Shown here: positions 19,553-29,400 of the stretch, piece after piece
How positions within the stretch are numbered: position 1 is the stretch's first letter
Layout of the letters: each line of letters opens with the position of its first letter
Assembly: GCA_018402015.1 (NCBI GenBank)
Contig: JAGYJL010000019.1
Span: forward strand, 1-38,301
Reading direction: 5' to 3'
Origin: Flavobacteriales bacterium
Lineage (GTDB): Bacteria; Bacteroidota; Bacteroidia; UBA10329
DNA length: 38,301 nucleotides
The notes under the pieces: generated by a model
Seen by the model: only the letters and a program-made list of their open reading frames with translations
Database searches by the model: none
Told to the model about the DNA's origin: nothing
Translations under genes and position numbers: made by a program

Positions 19553-20197
19553 TTAAGCCAATTTTCTGGCTATGAGCAATCCGTCTCTAATGGGCATCAG
19601 TACATTCTCTACACGCGGGTCGGCTTTTACTTTATTCGCGTAGTCCTTAAGTGCAATAGTATCCTTATCTAATACCGAATCATCTTCCAACACTTTTCCA
19701 CTCCACAACACATTATCGGCAATAATGTATCCACCAATATTCACCTTATCGATAACCAGATCGAAGTAATTCGGATAGTTCTCTTTATCGGCATCAATAA
19801 ACACAATGTCGAATTGCTCGTTAAGCGTTGGAATAATATCTACTGCATTGCCAATTCGAAGATCGATCGTATCTGATCTACCTGCTTCACCTACATATTT
19901 CCGAATGATATCTTGCAATTCCTCGTTCACATCAATGGTAATGAGTTTACCTCCTTCTTGTAAACCATCGGCCATGCAAAGCGCAGAATAACCGGTGTAC
20001 GTACCAATTTCGAGGATATTCTTTGGCTTTATCATTTGAGAAAGCATGCGAAGCACCTGACCTTGTAGGTGCCCAGAAAGCATGCGTGGAGTAAGGACCT
20101 TTGCATAGGTTTCACGATTCAGTGCAGCTAACACCTCACCTTCCTCACTGGTAAAAAGCTCTGCGTAATCCTCTATTTCCTTTGCAATAAAATCCAT
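19553..20197 (-). CDS. Class I SAM-dependent O-methyltransferase (COMT/CCoAOMT-like)
   Basis: 214 residues. The SAM-binding motif I is ILEIGTYTGYSAL (61-73); the acidic ribose-binding loop ITIDVNEE follows; FDIVFIDADKENYPNYF (129-145) and ADNVLWSG (160-167) are the metal-binding and catalytic region of the catechol/caffeoyl-CoA O-methyltransferase family, which needs a divalent cation. Length fits the family (about 215-220). The substrate is unknown; bacterial members methylate small catechol-like compounds. It begins one base after the stop of the TonB-dependent receptor, so both are on one transcript. Confidence 0.9.
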   Translation of the reverse strand: MDFIAKEIEDYAELFTSEEGEVLAALNRETYAKVLTPRMLSGHLQGQVLRMLSQMIKPKNILEIGTYTGYSALCMADGLQEGGKLITIDVNEELQDIIRKYVGEAGRSDTIDLRIGNAVDIIPTLNEQFDIVFIDADKENYPNYFDLVIDKVNIGGYIIADNVLWSGKVLEDDSVLDKDTIALKDYANKVKADPRVENVLMPIRDGLLIARKLA

Positions 20198-20198
20198 A

Positions 20199-22520
20199 TC
20201 AGAATTGCCAAGAAATACCCAAACTAGGAAGTATCGGTAGCTGATTGACGCGCTCGTACCGAACCCGATCTATGTAAAAGATATTCTCTCGGTTGTAAAC
20301 GTTGGTAATGCCAATAATAGCTTCTAAGGTAGTTGTGCCGATCTCAAACTTTCGTTTCACAGAAAGATCGAGTCGATGATAGAAAGGCAATCGGCCTTTG
20401 TTCAACTCGCCATACTCAACACCTAGTTGTCCGTTCTGAGTAGTATAATCGGTATTGATACCATCGGTAAAAACGAGATTTTCATAGAAGCCTGCCGTTT
20501 GTGTAAATGGGAATCCAGAACCTAGATTCCAACGCACGCTGGCTTCCCAGTTCAGGTTCTTACCAAAGGTGTAAGCAGCAACCAGATTCACGTTATGCCT
20601 TCTATCGAAGAGTGGGAAATACTCGTTGATGCCATCATACCGAGTTACTGAGCTAAGCGAGTAAACGGCCCATGCATACAATCTCTTGTAGCTGTATTTC
20701 AGCACAAAATCAACGCCCATGGCTCGTCCGGTCTCAATAATGAAATCCTTCTTCAACTGATCCGGAACATCAGCATTCTGATCATCGTCTGGAAATAACT
20801 TGTTCCTATTGACATTACTCAACTGAAGGAAATTCTTGAGGTAACCTTCAACATTGAAAGAAAATCTTCTTCCAAGATCCACCTCGAACCCAACAATGTT
20901 GTGCATGGCACGCTGTAGCGGATTCCTCACCTCTTTGCCGTCAAATTCACCAGGAAGATTCTCAGGCGCAGTTAGGAATCCGTAAAAGAGATTCACCACA
21001 TCACGATCGGAGTTGGCGCTGATCATGTTCTGAGCAAACAGGCCGAATGCATACTTAAGTCGAAGCCATTTGGTGATGTTCCACTTCAAACCTAAACGAG
21101 GTTCTGGTGAAGCAACGCCCAGCGATGCGTAATAGTGCAATCTGAAACTAGGTTCGAGAACGATCTTGTCTCTCCAACTCCACTTGAACTTCGCGTACGC
21201 TCCAAAATCGGTTGTGTTCTGAGATTCTCCCTGACCGATCAACTGACCAACAGAATTCTCGAACTCGTACTTGGTCTGAAATCCCTGAAGAAAGGGACCG
21301 AATTTCAACTCGCTCTTACCGAAATAATATGTGAAATTCATACCACCATTAAAACCACCTATCTCGCTGTAACGCCTGTCGTCCTGAGTAGATTCCGATA
21401 GCTCTATCTTGTAGTTCGAATAATTGAAAAATGGCTCCAACAGCACTTGCGATCCGGATGGAACTATGATGGCATTGAAGCCAACGCCAAACGAGTTCCA
21501 TTTATAATTATTGATAGACTGATACGTAACCTGATCATTGAAACTGAACCCTACCAGGTTGATCTGACTTCCACCAGCGCTGTTGTACGAGAGTTTCCCG
21601 AAAATATCGGTAAAGTTGAAGGGCAGACCTTTCCCCTCATTGATATACGGATACAGGACCTTCGAGGTATACTCGAGATACGATGTCTTACCAGAAACAA
21701 GATAGGTCAATGTTCCGCCTCTATCTTCTTTGAACTTGATGATCGGGCCTTCCAACAGTACGTTAGCTCCAAACGGGTTGAACGAAACCTTTCCCGAGAA
21801 TTTCTTCTTATTTCCACCACGGGTTTTGATGTCCATGATAGACGAGATCCTATCACCGAATTCGGCATTGAAACCGCCAGTGTAGATATCTGCTGTTTTG
21901 ATGATATCGGTGTCAAAAACCGAGAAGAAACCAATGCTATGAAAAGGGTTGTAGATGATCATACCATCTAGCAATACCTTATTCTGAATGGGAGAACCTC
22001 CACGGATATAAAGCTGTCCGCCTTGGTCACCTGTAAAAACAACACCAGGCTGTACTTGAAGTACTTGCGCAAGGTCAGATTCACCACTAACGGTAGGAAT
22101 CTGCTTCATTTCTTTAGGAGTAAGTTTGGTAACCGATGTTCGTACCTCAGTCAAAGCTTCCTGACGATCTGCACTTACTTGTACCTCGCCTAATTTTACA
22201 GACGATTTTGTGAGATACAAATTGGCTGTTTCAAGGTCGTTGGCCGTAACGGTAACCGTTTGGAACAAGGTGTCATAACCCAAATAGGTTACCATCAGCG
22301 TTTGCTCACCAACAGGGACGTTTGTGACTGTGTAGTATCCGTTAACATCTGTTGCAGCACCCAGCGTAGTACCTTTCAATGTCACGTTGGTGAAAAGAAT
22401 CGGTTCACCATTCTCTTTATCGTACACAAACCCCTTAAGCTTCCCGGTCTGCTGTGCCATAACAAACACAGACATGCTTAAGAAACCGAGTGTAAGAAGA
22501 ACTGTAAATAATTGCCTCAT
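20199..22520 (-). CDS. TonB-dependent outer-membrane receptor with carboxypeptidase-like N-domain
   Basis: 773 residues from ATG 22520. The frame could be extended to 22640, but the added 40 residues precede the signal peptide (MRQLFTVLLTLGFLSMSVFV, cleavage near MAQQ) and the -7 box at 22540-22547 lies inside that extension. After the signal: a carboxypeptidase-regulatory-like domain (KLKGFVYDKENGEPILFTNV, about 25-110), a plug domain (about 120-240; LAQVLQVQPGVVFTGDQGGQ, LYIRGGSP, NKVLLDGMIIYNP), then a beta-barrel of about 530 residues ending LGISWQF. It imports a TonB/ExbBD-dependent ligand; nothing shows which. No SusD-like partner is adjacent, which argues against a classical glycan-uptake locus. 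It heads the receptor-methyltransferase-glycosyltransferase cluster. Confidence 0.9.
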   Translation of the reverse strand: MRQLFTVLLTLGFLSMSVFVMAQQTGKLKGFVYDKENGEPILFTNVTLKGTTLGAATDVNGYYTVTNVPVGEQTLMVTYLGYDTLFQTVTVTANDLETANLYLTKSSVKLGEVQVSADRQEALTEVRTSVTKLTPKEMKQIPTVSGESDLAQVLQVQPGVVFTGDQGGQLYIRGGSPIQNKVLLDGMIIYNPFHSIGFFSVFDTDIIKTADIYTGGFNAEFGDRISSIMDIKTRGGNKKKFSGKVSFNPFGANVLLEGPIIKFKEDRGGTLTYLVSGKTSYLEYTSKVLYPYINEGKGLPFNFTDIFGKLSYNSAGGSQINLVGFSFNDQVTYQSINNYKWNSFGVGFNAIIVPSGSQVLLEPFFNYSNYKIELSESTQDDRRYSEIGGFNGGMNFTYYFGKSELKFGPFLQGFQTKYEFENSVGQLIGQGESQNTTDFGAYAKFKWSWRDKIVLEPSFRLHYYASLGVASPEPRLGLKWNITKWLRLKYAFGLFAQNMISANSDRDVVNLFYGFLTAPENLPGEFDGKEVRNPLQRAMHNIVGFEVDLGRRFSFNVEGYLKNFLQLSNVNRNKLFPDDDQNADVPDQLKKDFIIETGRAMGVDFVLKYSYKRLYAWAVYSLSSVTRYDGINEYFPLFDRRHNVNLVAAYTFGKNLNWEASVRWNLGSGFPFTQTAGFYENLVFTDGINTDYTTQNGQLGVEYGELNKGRLPFYHRLDLSVKRKFEIGTTTLEAIIGITNVYNRENIFYIDRVRYERVNQLPILPSLGISWQF

Positions 22521-22539
22521 AGAGTGAAATCTAGGCGCG

Positions 22540-22547
22540 CAAAGGTA
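22540..22547 (-). promoter_or_regulatory. Bacteroidota -7 box for the TonB-dependent receptor (TACCTTTG)
   Basis: On the minus strand it reads TACCTTTG, a perfect TAnnTTTG, 19 bases before the ATG at 22520. This supports that start over the longer frame. No clear -33 element. Confidence 0.5.
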
Positions 22548-22793
22548 TAAGTAATCAACTGCGATTTTGTCAGAATGAGGATAAATGAAAGCGATACGAA
22601 AACCACTTGAAAAATGCTTTCTCAGCCACATAAACAACACATTATCAATTAATTACGGAAACAACATAGATTGGGACAGTAATTACAGATGAAATTTGGT
22701 GCAAAATTCAGGTTGCAAGAACAAGCAACCAAACGGAGTTTAATTGGTCTTTAGAACATAGTGAACAAGCTTGATCTCAATGGCGTTTTAAGA

Positions 22794-22824
22794 TTGGAAT
22801 CAACCGCGCTTTGCCATACCTTAG
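22794..22824 (+). promoter_or_regulatory. Possible promoter for the adhesin pair (TTG, 20-base spacer, TACCTTAG)
   Basis: TTG at 22794-22796 and TACCTTAG at 22817-22824 (two mismatches in the last bases of TAnnTTTG) at near-ideal spacing, 24 bases before the ATG at 22849. Confidence 0.35.
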
Positions 22825-22848
22825 GAGTTTGAAAGGACACCCCATCCA

Positions 22849-25800
22849 ATGACCGTTAATATTCAGCGTTTCGCACATTTTCTACTTGCAGGATTCTTCC
22901 TATTAGTGGCGCAAAATGCCGTTGCTCAATTGACGGTTGCCGGTGGTTCTACCGCTTTGCAACTGGCGCAAACATTAGCGGGTCCGGGCATAACGGTATC
23001 AAATGCAGTACTTACCGGTTCTCCCCTAGCTGCTGGTACTTTCGATGGAACCGCTAGTAACATAGGGCTTCCCGGTGGAGTGATTCTTTGCAGTGGACCA
23101 ATAACGTTGGCTCCTGGACCCAATAATTCAGGAAGTGCAGGGCAGGACAACGGACAACCTGGAAACGTTGCGCTGAACGGTCTTGCTGGTGCAGGAACTT
23201 TCAATGCCGTTGTACTTGAATTTGACTTCGTTCCGCTTTCCAACACCATTGAATTCGACTACGTTTTTGGGTCGGAAGAGTATCCTGAATTCGTCAACTT
23301 AGGATTCAATGATGCTTTCGCTTTCTTCATAAGTGGCCCAGGGATCGCTGGCCAGCAGAACATCGCATTGGTTCCAGGAACGGCCATTCCAGTAACAATA
23401 GATAACGTGAACGGTGGCACTTATGCCCAATATTACGTAAACAACGCTGGTGGTGCCACGGTACAATACGATGGATTTACAACAGTGTTAACGGCCACAT
23501 CCAATGTTCAAGCCTGCGAGACTTACCGTCTGCGATTGATGATAGCAGATGGAGGCGATGGCATTTACGATTCTGGTGTATTCTTAGCAGAAGGTAGCTT
23601 AACAAGTTCCGTAGTGGAAATTACTACTACCACCGCTACTGCCGATTCTACCGCCTATGAGAATTGCTCTAATGCCACAGTAACCTTTACTTTGAGTGAA
23701 GCGATTTCCACGGATTACGTAGTCAACTACAATATATCCGGCACAGCAACAAATGGAGTCGATTTTCCAACCATTCCGAATTCGGTTACAATTCCGGCCA
23801 ACACACTTTCCACCAGTTTTCAAATAGAGCCCAATTTTGATGGTGTTGCAGAAGGCATTGAGACCGTGATCATTGATGTACAGACAAGCGTATGTGGTTC
23901 AGATACCATTTTGATCTACATCAACGATGTTTCACCGGTTACCGTGGAGGCTTTTGGTGATACTGCTTTCTGTGGTGGAACAGCCATGCTTTGGGCTGTG
24001 GCTCAAGGCGGAGCTGGAGATCACACATACAGTTGGTCGAATGGAATGACCACCGACACCATTTACGTGAACCCAGCTGTAACCACAACTTACACGGTAA
24101 TTTCAAACGATTTCTGTGCATCAACAGTGCCCGAACCGACCGATGACGTAACGGTTACCATTGACCCAACCCCTGTTGCAAACGCTGGTCCTGATATTCC
24201 TTACTGTGCTGGCGACCCTGTTACGCTTAGCGGGACAGACGGAACCGATTACGAATGGTTAGACATCACCAACAATCAAATCGTTGGAAATACAGCCTCA
24301 ATCACATTGAATCCTGTGGGAGATATTGACTTCCGCATGGTTACTTGGAATGGAGCTTGTTCCGATACTGATTTCGTTTCAATCACAGAATTACCCGCTT
24401 CGCCTGCCGATGCGGTCGGAGATACCGCTTTCTGCCCAGGCGGAACTGCTCAACTTAACGTTATCGGTGCAGTAAATTCAACTTTTTCATGGTCGCCAAT
24501 TGTTGGACTGAGCAATCCTTTAGCACAGAATCCTGCAGCCAATCCTACCGCAACAACCACTTACACGGTAACCGTTACGAGCAGCAGCGGTTGCGTAAAA
24601 ACCGATTCTGTTGAAGTAATCATTCATCCGCTACCAGCAGTAGATTTCGCATTTCAGGATGTTTGCCTTAACGAAACCTCTAATTTTCTGAATCTGAGTT
24701 CCATTACAAGTGGAAATATTCAGTCGTTCGAATGGGATTTCGGAGATGGTAATTCAAGCGGTGCGTATAATACATCAAACGTATATGCAGCAGCATCAAC
24801 GTATGATGTTCAACTATTGGCAACATCTGGTCAAGGATGCTCAGATAGTGTTACGCAATCAACCACTATTCGCCCTTTGCCTGTTGCCAACTTCGTGTTC
24901 AATAACGATTGCGAAGACAAACAGATTCCATTTTTCGATGCGTCTGTGGTAAATACCGGTCAGTTAGCCGCTTGGAACTGGAACTTTGGCAACAACCAAA
25001 CGTCATCCTCACAGAATCCTCCACCACAGAATTTCAACTCAGCGGGTTTCTACCAAGTTAGTTTAACTGTCCAATCAGATTTCGGATGCGAGGACGACAC
25101 AACGCAGACCATTGAAATCTATCCTGTACCTACAGCAAACTTCACTTTCGACTCAGTTTGTTTTGGATTGGAAAATCACTTTATAGACCTCTCCATCGCT
25201 AATGGCGCATACCCCATAGATACATGGAATTGGGACTTCAGTGATCAGCAGAATGCAACGGATCAGAATCCAACGATTGCATTTGGCCAATACGGCCTGT
25301 ACAATGCCACATTGACCGTGTTTACCTCAGCCGGTTGTTCTGATGAAGTAACCTTGGGCAATGCCGTTGTTCATCCGTTGCCCGTTCCGGCCTTCGACCC
25401 CGCTATTAAGAATTGCCTGAACGATACAACTTGGTTCGAAGACGCAAGCTCCGTTCCGAATCTTCTTAATGATGCGATCGTAAGTTGGAATTGGGATTTT
25501 GCTGATGGTAATACTTCATCGCAGCCAGATGATTCCAATGTTTATTCGCAGTTCGGTTTTTACCCCGTTTCTCTGATCACTGTTACGGATAAAGGCTGCT
25601 CCGACACCATTGTTCAGAACGTTGAGATCTATCCACTTCCAGAGGTCAGTTTCACGTCTGATGTTACAGAAGGCTGTCAACCGTTACGTGTTCTCTTCAC
25701 CGAAACGGTTACCATTTCCGAACCCTACGTTATTTCACAATACACTTGGAATTTGGGCGATGGCGATGGTCCGATCAATGCACAAAACCCAATGAATGTG

Positions 25801-26445
25801 TACAACAACGATACGTTGGGTGACCTTAACATTGGACGATACACCGTGTCGTTAAGAGCCTTGTCAGGAAACGGATGCGCCAGCGCAGATACCGTAGTGA
25901 ATTACATCTCCGAATATCCAAAACCTGATGCCTTATTCTCTGCAGATCCTTGGATAACCGATGTGATCAAACCAGAATTCAAGTTCACCGATCTATCTTC
26001 TGACAACGTAACTAACTGGCTTTGGGATTTTGGAGACGGCAATTCGTCAACAGATGAAAACCCGACCTATAGATACGATGAAGAAGTAGCGGAATACGAG
26101 GTTACGCAGTATGTAACTACGCAATACGGCTGCATGGATACGATCAGTGCAACAGTAAAGATCGAACCGATATTCACGTTTTATATTCCTAACGCATTTA
26201 CACCTGATGCAGACGGAATAAATGAAGAATTCTTCGGAGATGGGGAAGGATTCAAAGAATACTCCATGTACATATACGACCGTTGGGGCGAACTGATCTT
26301 CGTTTCGAATGATAAAGACCTTCACTGGGATGGCACTTACCAAGGAAAACAAGTGGAGCAAGGTGTTTATGTCTACTACTTTTACGTGCTTGATTGGCAA
26401 AACAATGACCACCAATACCGCGGCCACGTTACACTGATGCGGTAA
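22849..26445 (+). CDS. Giant secreted protein: choice-of-anchor L domain, PKD repeats, T9SS type B tail
   Basis: 1198 residues. Signal peptide about 1-26 (ends NAVAQ). Residues about 30-251 match a choice-of-anchor L domain: GLPGGVILCSG, VLEFDFVPLSNTIEFDYVFG, GSEEYPEF (141-148), FNDAFAFFISGPG and YDSGVFLAEGSL. A Calx-beta-like module (about 255-355; VNYNISGTATNGVDF) and Ig-like modules (YTWSNG/TYTV type) follow, then about six PKD-type modules (WDFGDGNSS, WNWNFGNN, WNWDFSDQ, WNWDFADGN, WNLGDGDG, WLWDFGDGN). The final ~90 residues (FYIPNAFTPDADGINEEF, YDRWGELIF, HWDGTYQGKQVEQGVYVY) are the gliding-type C-terminal domain, which directs T9SS secretion and surface attachment. Probable adhesin or matrix protein. 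It is separated by eight bases from the next gene, which has a similar architecture and a closely similar tail, so the two form an operon. Confidence 0.9.
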   Translation: MTVNIQRFAHFLLAGFFLLVAQNAVAQLTVAGGSTALQLAQTLAGPGITVSNAVLTGSPLAAGTFDGTASNIGLPGGVILCSGPITLAPGPNNSGSAGQDNGQPGNVALNGLAGAGTFNAVVLEFDFVPLSNTIEFDYVFGSEEYPEFVNLGFNDAFAFFISGPGIAGQQNIALVPGTAIPVTIDNVNGGTYAQYYVNNAGGATVQYDGFTTVLTATSNVQACETYRLRLMIADGGDGIYDSGVFLAEGSLTSSVVEITTTTATADSTAYENCSNATVTFTLSEAISTDYVVNYNISGTATNGVDFPTIPNSVTIPANTLSTSFQIEPNFDGVAEGIETVIIDVQTSVCGSDTILIYINDVSPVTVEAFGDTAFCGGTAMLWAVAQGGAGDHTYSWSNGMTTDTIYVNPAVTTTYTVISNDFCASTVPEPTDDVTVTIDPTPVANAGPDIPYCAGDPVTLSGTDGTDYEWLDITNNQIVGNTASITLNPVGDIDFRMVTWNGACSDTDFVSITELPASPADAVGDTAFCPGGTAQLNVIGAVNSTFSWSPIVGLSNPLAQNPAANPTATTTYTVTVTSSSGCVKTDSVEVIIHPLPAVDFAFQDVCLNETSNFLNLSSITSGNIQSFEWDFGDGNSSGAYNTSNVYAAASTYDVQLLATSGQGCSDSVTQSTTIRPLPVANFVFNNDCEDKQIPFFDASVVNTGQLAAWNWNFGNNQTSSSQNPPPQNFNSAGFYQVSLTVQSDFGCEDDTTQTIEIYPVPTANFTFDSVCFGLENHFIDLSIANGAYPIDTWNWDFSDQQNATDQNPTIAFGQYGLYNATLTVFTSAGCSDEVTLGNAVVHPLPVPAFDPAIKNCLNDTTWFEDASSVPNLLNDAIVSWNWDFADGNTSSQPDDSNVYSQFGFYPVSLITVTDKGCSDTIVQNVEIYPLPEVSFTSDVTEGCQPLRVLFTETVTISEPYVISQYTWNLGDGDGPINAQNPMNVYNNDTLGDLNIGRYTVSLRALSGNGCASADTVVNYISEYPKPDALFSADPWITDVIKPEFKFTDLSSDNVTNWLWDFGDGNSSTDENPTYRYDEEVAEYEVTQYVTTQYGCMDTISATVKIEPIFTFYIPNAFTPDADGINEEFFGDGEGFKEYSMYIYDRWGELIFVSNDKDLHWDGTYQGKQVEQGVYVYYFYVLDWQNNDHQYRGHVTLMR

Positions 26446-26453
26446 AGAAAAAA

Positions 26454-29400
26454 ATGAGGATCCGTCTTTCATCCTTCTTTACCACGGTAGCTCTTTCCAT
26501 TGTTTGGATGCACTCTTTCGCGCAATACCAAACCAATGGTAATGCTGTTCAAACTTCTTGCAACTGCTGGCAGTTAACACCCGCAGCAAATGGTCAGAAC
26601 GGTTCCGTTTGGAATGTGAACCTTTTTGACCTTAGCAACCCATTCAATTTCAATTTCGATGTGTTCCTAGGGTGTAATGATGGTGGCGCAGACGGGCTTG
26701 CATTTGTTCTTCAGGCCTTAAGCGTCAATGCGGGTAGTTCCGGAGGCGGCATCGGCTACGCGGGCATTAACCCAAGCCTAGCCGTTGAAATGGATACGTA
26801 TGTTAATACTACTGACCCTGGATTCGATCATATTGCCCTTCAGACAAACGGTGTGGTAACGCACGGTGGAGGAAATACACTTGCAGGCCCTGTTCAGACC
26901 AGTGCTGCTTCCGCAAATGTGGAAGATTGCTCATGGCATACTTTAAACGTCATATGGGACCCTGTATCCCAACAATTCACTGTTTACTTTGACGGGGTTC
27001 TACGCCTTTCATACACTGGAGACATTATCAACAACATTTTCGGAGGAAACCCAAATGTTTACTGGGGATTTACTGCAGCAACCGGAGGAGCCAACAACCT
27101 TCATCAATTCTGTAATGCACTGGATCCTGGTTTTATCGTTGCTTCACCAGCTCAGTGTGTAGGTACACCAACAGATTTCGAAAGCACATCTACCGTGGCT
27201 ACTGGTTTTGTTACCGATTACCAATGGGCTTTCGGTGATGGCGGAACCGCTAGCGGAACACAGGTCTCCCACACCTATGCTGCTGCGGGAATTTATACAG
27301 TTACACTCACCATCACCTCCGAAGGATGCACGGAAAGCACAAACACTCAAATAACCATCAATCCGCAGCCAACGGTCAATTTAGGAACAGATCAATCCAT
27401 TTGCGATGGAGATTCTTATCAAATGGCACCCGCTGGGTTGGTTGGAGGTGAGCAGATTTTTTGGAACCCGACCACGGGATTGGACAACCCATCTGTTTCC
27501 AACCCCACTGCAACACCTGCCGCAACTACAACTTATTCGCTAGGAATTATTGATGCTAACGGCTGCGCAAACGCAGATGATATTGAAATTACGGTAAACC
27601 CATTACCAATTGCAGATGCTGGTTCCGATCAGGTTCTATGCGAAGGAAATCCTGTAAATATGGCTGCTTCGGGTGGGGTTCAGTATGCTTGGAATCCTGC
27701 CACTGACCTTGCAGATGCAACAAGTCCAACCACGCAAGCGTCTCCTGCGGTAACAACCAACTACACTGTTACGGTTACTGATGCTAATGGCTGTGAAGAC
27801 ACGGATGACGTGACGATTAGTGTCAATCCCATTCCAATTGTCAGCGCTGGGGTTGATGCAACCATTTGTAATCAGGAAACTGTACAACTCAGCGCTTCTG
27901 GCGCACAAGACTACAGTTGGTCGCCAACAATTGGACTGGACGACCCGAACATCTCAAATCCCACTTTTAACGGAAGCAACACAACCATTTTTACCGTAAC
28001 AGGAACGGATGCTAACGGTTGTTCCGCCACTGATGATGTGGAAGTGACGGTTCTCCCACTTCCTGTTGCAGATTTTGAAGAACCATTGGATGATTGTCTG
28101 GGGAATACTACGTTTATAACAGACAATAGCTCAGGCAATGGTTTGATCTATGCTTGGACATTCGGTGATGGAAACACGAGTGCCGACCCTTCGCCTTCAA
28201 ATGACTATGCTACGGCAGGGACGTATAATATCAACCTGGTTTTGACCGATGCGAACGGATGTCAAGCTACAGATGCGGCATCTGTAACCATATTCCCATT
28301 ACCACAACCCGCCATGAACATATTTGACGGGCAGGAATTCTGTGAGTTCGAGGAGATTCAATTTGAGAATCAGACACAAGGGAATTTCGCCAACGTTATT
28401 TGGGATTTTGGCGACAATGCTTTCCTACCTGCCTTCCCTAACACGCAAAGTAACCTAGACAATCCTACGTTTTTCTACGACAATTTTGCATTCAGTCCGT
28501 ACACGGTAACGCTGGTCATTTTCGATAATAACGGCTGTGTTAACGTGCAACAAACCGTAATCACTATCAACGATAAACCACAGGCTAATTTCTCATCTAC
28601 TATTGAGTGCGAAGGCAACAGCACAACGTTCGTAGAAGAATCTTCGGTATTAGCGTCCAACATTACGGGTTGGGATTGGGAATTCGGTGACAATTTTGGC
28701 ACTTCGTCTTCGCAGAATCCAAGTTATCTCTATCAGCAAACGGGTACGTACCAAGCACAGTTGATAGTAGAAACCGATGGTGGATGTAAAGACACGGTAA
28801 TTAATGAAGTGATCATCAATCCTGTTCCAATTGTGAGTATTGCAGGAATCGACACCTGCCTCAACGATGAAACAAGCTTTACTAACAGCACCATCCCGCA
28901 AGACAACACAATTGCCAACTGGAATTGGGATCTGGGTGATGGCAGTTCTGCTTCCAATATCACAACGACACATACATACAGCAACTACGGAATTTACACG
29001 GTAACGCTTACGGCCACAACCGATAGCGGCTGCGTTGCTTCGGGTAGTACCAACATTGAAGTTTTCCCCAATCCAGAACCTGCCTTCGCATTGCAAGTGG
29101 CGGAAGGATGTGCACCACATCAGGTTTACTTCTTAGATGAATCAACCATTTCAACGGGCGCTTTAGACCAATACTTTTGGGATCTGGGCGATGGAACTAC
29201 ATCAGCCAGTCCGAATCCGGTGAATACTTATCAAGATTCGGGGTATTACGATATCAGTCTTTCGGTTACAAGCGCAGAAGGGTGCAACACAGAGATCTTT
29301 GTGTCGAATGCCGTTAGGTCCAACATTACACCAATTGCCGAATTCACTATTAAGGAAGATCGACTGTCTTTATTGGATGCGGAATTGGAAATGGCAGAAA

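Larger units (their letters stand above)
22521..22848. other. Divergent intergenic region between the receptor and the adhesin pair
   Basis: About 330 bases without a convincing gene. It contains the minus-strand box for the receptor (22540-22547), a candidate plus-strand promoter (22794-22824), and a small perfect inverted repeat GGTTGC (22711-22716) / GCAACC (22725-22730) with an eight-base loop that could be a protein-binding site. The only plus-strand small frame I noted (from 22689, about 21 codons) has no support. Confidence 0.6.

Noticed and set aside
22521-22640. N-terminal extension of the TonB-dependent receptor by 40 residues
   Set aside because: The extension overlaps the -7 box at 22540-22547 and would bury the signal peptide.
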